Shown piece by piece: positions 8,693-11,298 of a stretch of 11,298 bases of DNA. The notes below the pieces were generated by a model. That model worked only from the letters and a program-made list of their open reading frames with translations. It had not been told where the DNA came from and searched no databases. The stretch is from Actinomycetota bacterium (GTDB taxonomy: Bacteria > Actinomycetota > Actinomycetes > UBA12327), in the NCBI GenBank assembly GCA_003529305.1, contig DPWC01000219.1:1-11298 (forward strand), read 5' to 3'. The position numbers and the translations under genes were made by a program. Every line of letters begins with the position of its first letter. The stretch's first letter is position 1.

Positions 8693-8699
8693 TATTCCC

Positions 8700-8924
8700 A
8701 TGAGCGAGGCCCCGGTCACCATCACCTTGGCCGAAAACGGCTGGTACACCGTGGAAGGACCCGTTCGCATCGTGGGCTCAGACGGTGAACTCATCCGTGA
8801 GGGAGAGAAGTTCTTCCTGTGCCGCTGTGGGCAGAGCAACTCCAAGCCATTTTGCGACGGAACACACAAGAAGTGTGGATTCTCCGACGACGGGCTCGGC
8901 AAGCGCAGTACAAAAGAAGACTGA
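8700..8924 (+). CDS. Small CDGSH-type iron-sulfur protein
   Basis: This 74-residue soluble protein matches the CDGSH consensus exactly (C-x-C-x2-S/T-x3-P-x-C-D-G-S/T-H): Cys41, Cys43, Ser46, Pro50, Cys52, Asp53, Gly54, Thr55 and His56. These residues bind a labile [2Fe-2S] cluster through three Cys and one His, as in mitoNEET-family proteins. There is no membrane anchor and only one CDGSH motif, usual for bacterial members. Electron transfer or Fe-S cluster handling is the likely role, but the partner is unknown. The N-terminal 40 residues (VTITLAENGWYTVEGPVRIV) are the typical beta-rich lead-in. The gene starts 69 bases after the membrane-protein gene on the same strand, with no obvious terminator between, so co-transcription is plausible. 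Its stop is nine bases from the stop of moeZ, which runs the other way. Confidence 0.93.
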   Translation: MSEAPVTITLAENGWYTVEGPVRIVGSDGELIREGEKFFLCRCGQSNSKPFCDGTHKKCGFSDDGLGKRSTKED

Positions 8925-8933
8925 GCACTGGCC

Positions 8934-10106
8934 TTAGTACGAGGGCTTCTCCGGCTCGATCTGATTCACCCACGCCACGATTCCGCCGCCGACATGCACA
9001 GCATCGGCGAAACCGGCTCCCTTGACGACGGCCAACACTTCAGCGGATCGGCCACCAACCTTGCAGTGCAGAACCACTGGTTTGTCGGTCGGCAGTTGCG
9101 TCAAGGCTGTGCCGTTGAGGAACTGACCCTTGGGGATTAGTCGGGCGCCATCGATGTGCACGATGTCCCACTCATTGGGCTCACGCACATCAATGAGTTC
9201 AAAGTCCGCCTCACCACGACCACGGGCGTCCAGCATGTCCTTGAGCTGTCGCACACTGATCGTTGAGTCCTTGGCCGCCTCAGTGGCCTCATCGCTGACG
9301 GTGCCACAGAAGTAGTCATAGTCAATCAATTCGGTGATCGGCTCCCCTTGCGGATCTTTGCGAATCTTGACGGTGCGATAGCTCATCTCGAGGGCGTCAT
9401 AGATCATCAGCCGACCCAGCAGCGTCTCGCCGATTCCGGTGATGAGCTTGATGGCTTCGGTCCCCATGATCGAGCCGATCGAGGCACACAGCACACCGAG
9501 TACTCCGCCCTCAGCACACGAGGGCACCATGCCCGGCGGCGGCGGCTCGGGGTACAGGTCGCGGTACTGCGGGCCATGTTCGGCCCAGAACACCGACGCC
9601 TGACCTTCGAACCGGTAAATCGATCCCCACACATACGGCTTGCCCAGCAGAACGCAAGCATCGTTGACCATGTAGCGCGTCGCAAAGTTGTCCGTGCCAT
9701 CAACAATGAGGTCGTATTGACTGAAGATCTCAAGAACATTGGCGTTCTCGAGGCGTTCGTTGTGGACCACCACATTGACAAACGGATTGATGCCGCGCAC
9801 GGTGTCTCGCGCTGACTCCGCTTTGGGTCGCCCAATGTCGTCTTGACTGTGGATGATCTGGCGCTGCAGATTCGACTCATCAACAACATCAAACTCCACG
9901 ATGCCGATCGTGCCGACTCCAGCAGCCGCCAGGTACATCAAGGAAGGCGATCCCAATCCACCAGCGCCCACACACAGCACACGAGCGTTCTTCAACCGCT
10001 TTTGGCCGTCCATGCCAACTTCGGGGATGATGATGTGTCGGCTGTAGCGACGGACCTCATCAACGGTCAACTCGTCAGCCGGCTCCACCAGCGGGGGAAG
10101 GGGCAC
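8934..10106 (-). CDS. moeZ: MoeZ: adenylyltransferase/sulfurtransferase (ThiF/MoeB-type E1 domain plus rhodanese)
   Basis: This is a complete protein of 390 residues, the usual MoeZ length. The E1-like domain (about 15-265) has YSRHIIIPEVG (21-31), the nucleotide-binding GAGGLGS (47-53), NLQRQ (79-83), GRPK with Lys95, and DGTDN with Asp139. The C-terminal rhodanese domain (about 280-386) has LIDVREPNEWDIVHIDGA (304-321) and the active-site loop HCKVGGRS with Cys348. Known family role: it adenylates the C-terminal glycine of ubiquitin-like sulfur carriers and then converts it to a thiocarboxylate. In M. tuberculosis these carriers include CysO and a MoaD protein, linking it to cysteine and molybdenum-cofactor synthesis. 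The MoeB zinc site is missing: the first CxxC position reads QYRD (180-183), and only Cys267 remains near the second. The GTG start at 10106 is chosen because AGGAG lies six bases upstream. Confidence 0.95.
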   Translation of the reverse strand: MPLPPLVEPADELTVDEVRRYSRHIIIPEVGMDGQKRLKNARVLCVGAGGLGSPSLMYLAAAGVGTIGIVEFDVVDESNLQRQIIHSQDDIGRPKAESARDTVRGINPFVNVVVHNERLENANVLEIFSQYDLIVDGTDNFATRYMVNDACVLLGKPYVWGSIYRFEGQASVFWAEHGPQYRDLYPEPPPPGMVPSCAEGGVLGVLCASIGSIMGTEAIKLITGIGETLLGRLMIYDALEMSYRTVKIRKDPQGEPITELIDYDYFCGTVSDEATEAAKDSTISVRQLKDMLDARGRGEADFELIDVREPNEWDIVHIDGARLIPKGQFLNGTALTQLPTDKPVVLHCKVGGRSAEVLAVVKGAGFADAVHVGGGIVAWVNQIEPEKPSY

Positions 10107-10112
10107 GAGGAA

Positions 10113-10117
10113 CTCCT
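10113..10117 (-). promoter_or_regulatory. Ribosome binding site of moeZ
   Basis: AGGAG on the minus strand, six bases before the GTG at 10106, fixes a GTG start for moeZ. The resulting N-terminus MPLPPLVEPADELT leads directly into the E1 domain, as in other MoeZ proteins. Confidence 0.75.
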
Positions 10118-10158
10118 GTGCTCAGGCGCAGCGACAGCCACCACGCAACGGGATCAAT

Positions 10159-10198
10159 GCAAGGGCTAACTGTGCCAAAGGCCTGACTATTCCCTTGC
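10159..10198 (-). repeat. Inverted repeat between the ABC permease gene and moeZ
   Basis: GCAAGGG (10159-10165) and CCCTTGC (10192-10198) are perfect 7-base inverted repeats around a 26-base spacer. The spacer contains a small GCC-AAA-GGC hairpin. No T-tract follows on either strand, so it is not a standard intrinsic terminator. It could be a weak terminator or processing hairpin after the permease gene, an operator, or chance. Confidence 0.4.
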
Positions 10199-10212
10199 GC
10201 TCGGGTCAGCGC
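10197..10212 (-). repeat. Hairpin directly after the permease stop codon
   Basis: GCGCT (10197-10201) and AGCGC (10208-10212) form a perfect 5-base stem with a 6-base loop, starting on the base after the permease stop. It shares two bases with the 7-base inverted repeat next to it, so the two stems cannot both form fully. No T-run follows. Confidence 0.4.
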
Positions 10213-11022
10213 CTACCCACGAAGGTCGCGACGGGCAAACCCCACCGCGCCGATCACCAGAACCACCACGCAGGCAGCCGCCAGCACGCCGACTTCCGTC
10301 CACTGCACGCCGTTTTGCAGTGGCTGGCTGCCGTTGAACCAGCGCCATGGGCTGTAGGGGCGAAGGCGACCGAGCCAATCCACGGATCGGCCAATGGTCT
10401 CGATGAAGAAGCCGATCGCAAAGACCCCAGCGGGCACGGCGATGGCCACTGCTTTGCGCCCTGTCAACGCACCGGTGGCCAGCGCCAGTAGTCCAGACAG
10501 CAGAAGGAAGGCACCGAAGTGCACCCCCATACCGGCCACAGCGGACCACGCAATCGTGAGATCGAACAGTGGCCCCACCGCCAAGATCGGCACCACCGTT
10601 CCCACCACCACGATGGCCACAACTCCGACCGCAATGACGGCCGCTTTGGCCAGATACACAGCCATCCGGGAAACCGGTTGAGCCATCAGTGCCTCAAAGC
10701 GGTCTGCTTCTTCCTCCCCGGCGATGCCCGCCGCGCCGCGACCTATGGCAAAAACCAAAGCGACAACGGGCAACAGCCCAGAGAAGACCTCTGCTTGCAG
10801 ATAGCCCGTCGGTGAGGTGTAGTCGCGGATCGCGAAGGCTTCCTGCAAAGCCTTGGGCAGACTTTGTAGCAATTGATCAATACCGCTGATATCGCGCAGT
10901 GAGGGATACAGCGCTGAGTACAACAGCACGATGACGGCCGTAGCGAGCACCCACAGGATTAACGAGGTCCGGCGTACGCGTAGATCAAGCCCCACAACGG
11001 CGCCTGCGAACCACCTCCTCAT
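10213..11022 (-). CDS. ABC-2 type exporter permease
   Basis: This 269-residue membrane protein has about six hydrophobic helices (roughly 19-38, 77-99, 121-148, 159-183, 190-210 and 242-262), the ABC-2 permease layout. The cytoplasmic stretch AGEEEADRFEALMAQPVSR (101-119) matches the conserved loop of ABC-2 permeases that faces the ATPase. A late SPWRWFNGSQPLQNG (224-238) resembles the segment before the last helix in drug/lipid-exporter permeases. The ATG at 11022 overlaps the stop of the ATPase gene by four bases (ATGA), and GGGGGA lies five bases upstream, so the two are translationally coupled. It should form the membrane channel of an exporter driven by that ATPase. The substrate cannot be told from sequence, and the drug-export annotation common in this family is not support for a drug substrate. 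Confidence 0.9.
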   Translation of the reverse strand: MRRWFAGAVVGLDLRVRRTSLILWVLATAVIVLLYSALYPSLRDISGIDQLLQSLPKALQEAFAIRDYTSPTGYLQAEVFSGLLPVVALVFAIGRGAAGIAGEEEADRFEALMAQPVSRMAVYLAKAAVIAVGVVAIVVVGTVVPILAVGPLFDLTIAWSAVAGMGVHFGAFLLLSGLLALATGALTGRKAVAIAVPAGVFAIGFFIETIGRSVDWLGRLRPYSPWRWFNGSQPLQNGVQWTEVGVLAAACVVVLVIGAVGFARRDLRG

Positions 11023-11298
11023 GCCGATCCCCCGTAGTACTCCAGAAAGACTTCCTCAAGTTCGGCCTGCGGAGCCACAATTGATTCCACCGAATGCTGC
11101 GCTAGAAATTTCAGCAACGGATCCATGCTGCCGCGAACTCTGAGTGCCGCTGTTCGACCGTCACCGGTGCCCGTGCCAGGGCCGTCGGCATCGTGATCCA
11201 TCACTTCGACGCCGGCCAACGCGCACAGACCTTCGATCGGTGCTGCTTCGCGGAAATACACCGTGATGGGTCGCGCCGCGCGCGTACGCAAGACATAA
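11019..11298 (-). CDS. ABC transporter ATP-binding protein, C-terminal part only (5' end outside window)
   Basis: The frame enters at the right edge and ends at the TGA at 11021-11019. About 92 residues are visible, beginning YVLRTRAARPITVYF. The nucleotide-binding motifs (Walker A, LSGGQ, Walker B) are outside the window. The visible part is the C-terminal extension found after the ATPase core in DrrA-like exporter ATPases: beta strands with a regulatory look and a closing APQAELEEVFLEYYGG, the LEEVFL signature of that group. Overlap with the permease gene (ATGA) confirms the pairing. The TTG at 11291 is in frame but internal and is not a start. The family call rests on this tail plus the neighbouring permease. 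Confidence 0.85.
   Translation of the reverse strand, partial: YVLRTRAARPITVYFREAAPIEGLCALAGVEVMDHDADGPGTGTGDGRTAALRVRGSMDPLLKFLAQHSVESIVAPQAELEEVFLEYYGGSA

Noticed and set aside
1..11298. Search for CRISPR repeats, insertion-sequence ends, tRNA genes, prophage or toxin-antitoxin genes
   Set aside because: No regularly spaced repeats, transposase, integrase or cloverleaf-like sequence was seen. The genes look like ordinary core-type actinobacterial genes.

Overview
The window looks like chromosomal DNA of an actinomycete-type actinobacterium. G+C is roughly 60% by eye, GTG starts occur, and the key markers are the tandem AdnAB-type helicase-nuclease pair and MoeZ, the ThiF-rhodanese fusion of actinobacteria. 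From memory, the same two loci lie close together in Mycobacterium tuberculosis (Rv3201c/Rv3202c and Rv3206c). The genus cannot be fixed from this sequence. No RNA gene, insertion sequence, CRISPR array, prophage gene or integrase is seen. Coding density is very high, and no gap between genes is longer than about 110 bases.

Left part, minus strand (1-6094): two UvrD/PcrA-fold proteins form an operon. The upstream gene is complete (AdnA-like: motor plus a PD-(D/E)XK nuclease with four cysteines placed as in an Fe-S nuclease). The downstream gene is AdnB-like and is cut by the left edge after its motor. They overlap by one base (TAATG), so they are probably translationally coupled and form a heterodimer that resects double-strand breaks.

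Middle, plus strand (6147-8924): divergent from adnA across about 50 bases lies a large membrane protein. It has an N-terminal membrane block, a degenerate protein-kinase-like domain that has lost its catalytic Asp, and a C-terminal MprF/AglD-type flippase domain (LPG_synthase_TM). A small CDGSH iron-sulfur protein follows 69 bases later and may be co-transcribed.

Right part, minus strand (8934-11298): moeZ, the enzyme that activates sulfur-carrier proteins, converges on the CDGSH gene with only nine bases between the stop codons. Upstream of moeZ, after a 106-base gap holding two overlapping hairpins, lies an ABC-2 exporter: a complete six-helix permease and the C-terminal tail of its ATPase, which is cut by the right edge.

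Nothing in the window is clearly a new system. The most interesting object is the pseudokinase-flippase fusion. The compact divergent promoter region and the overlapping hairpins upstream of moeZ are secondary points.
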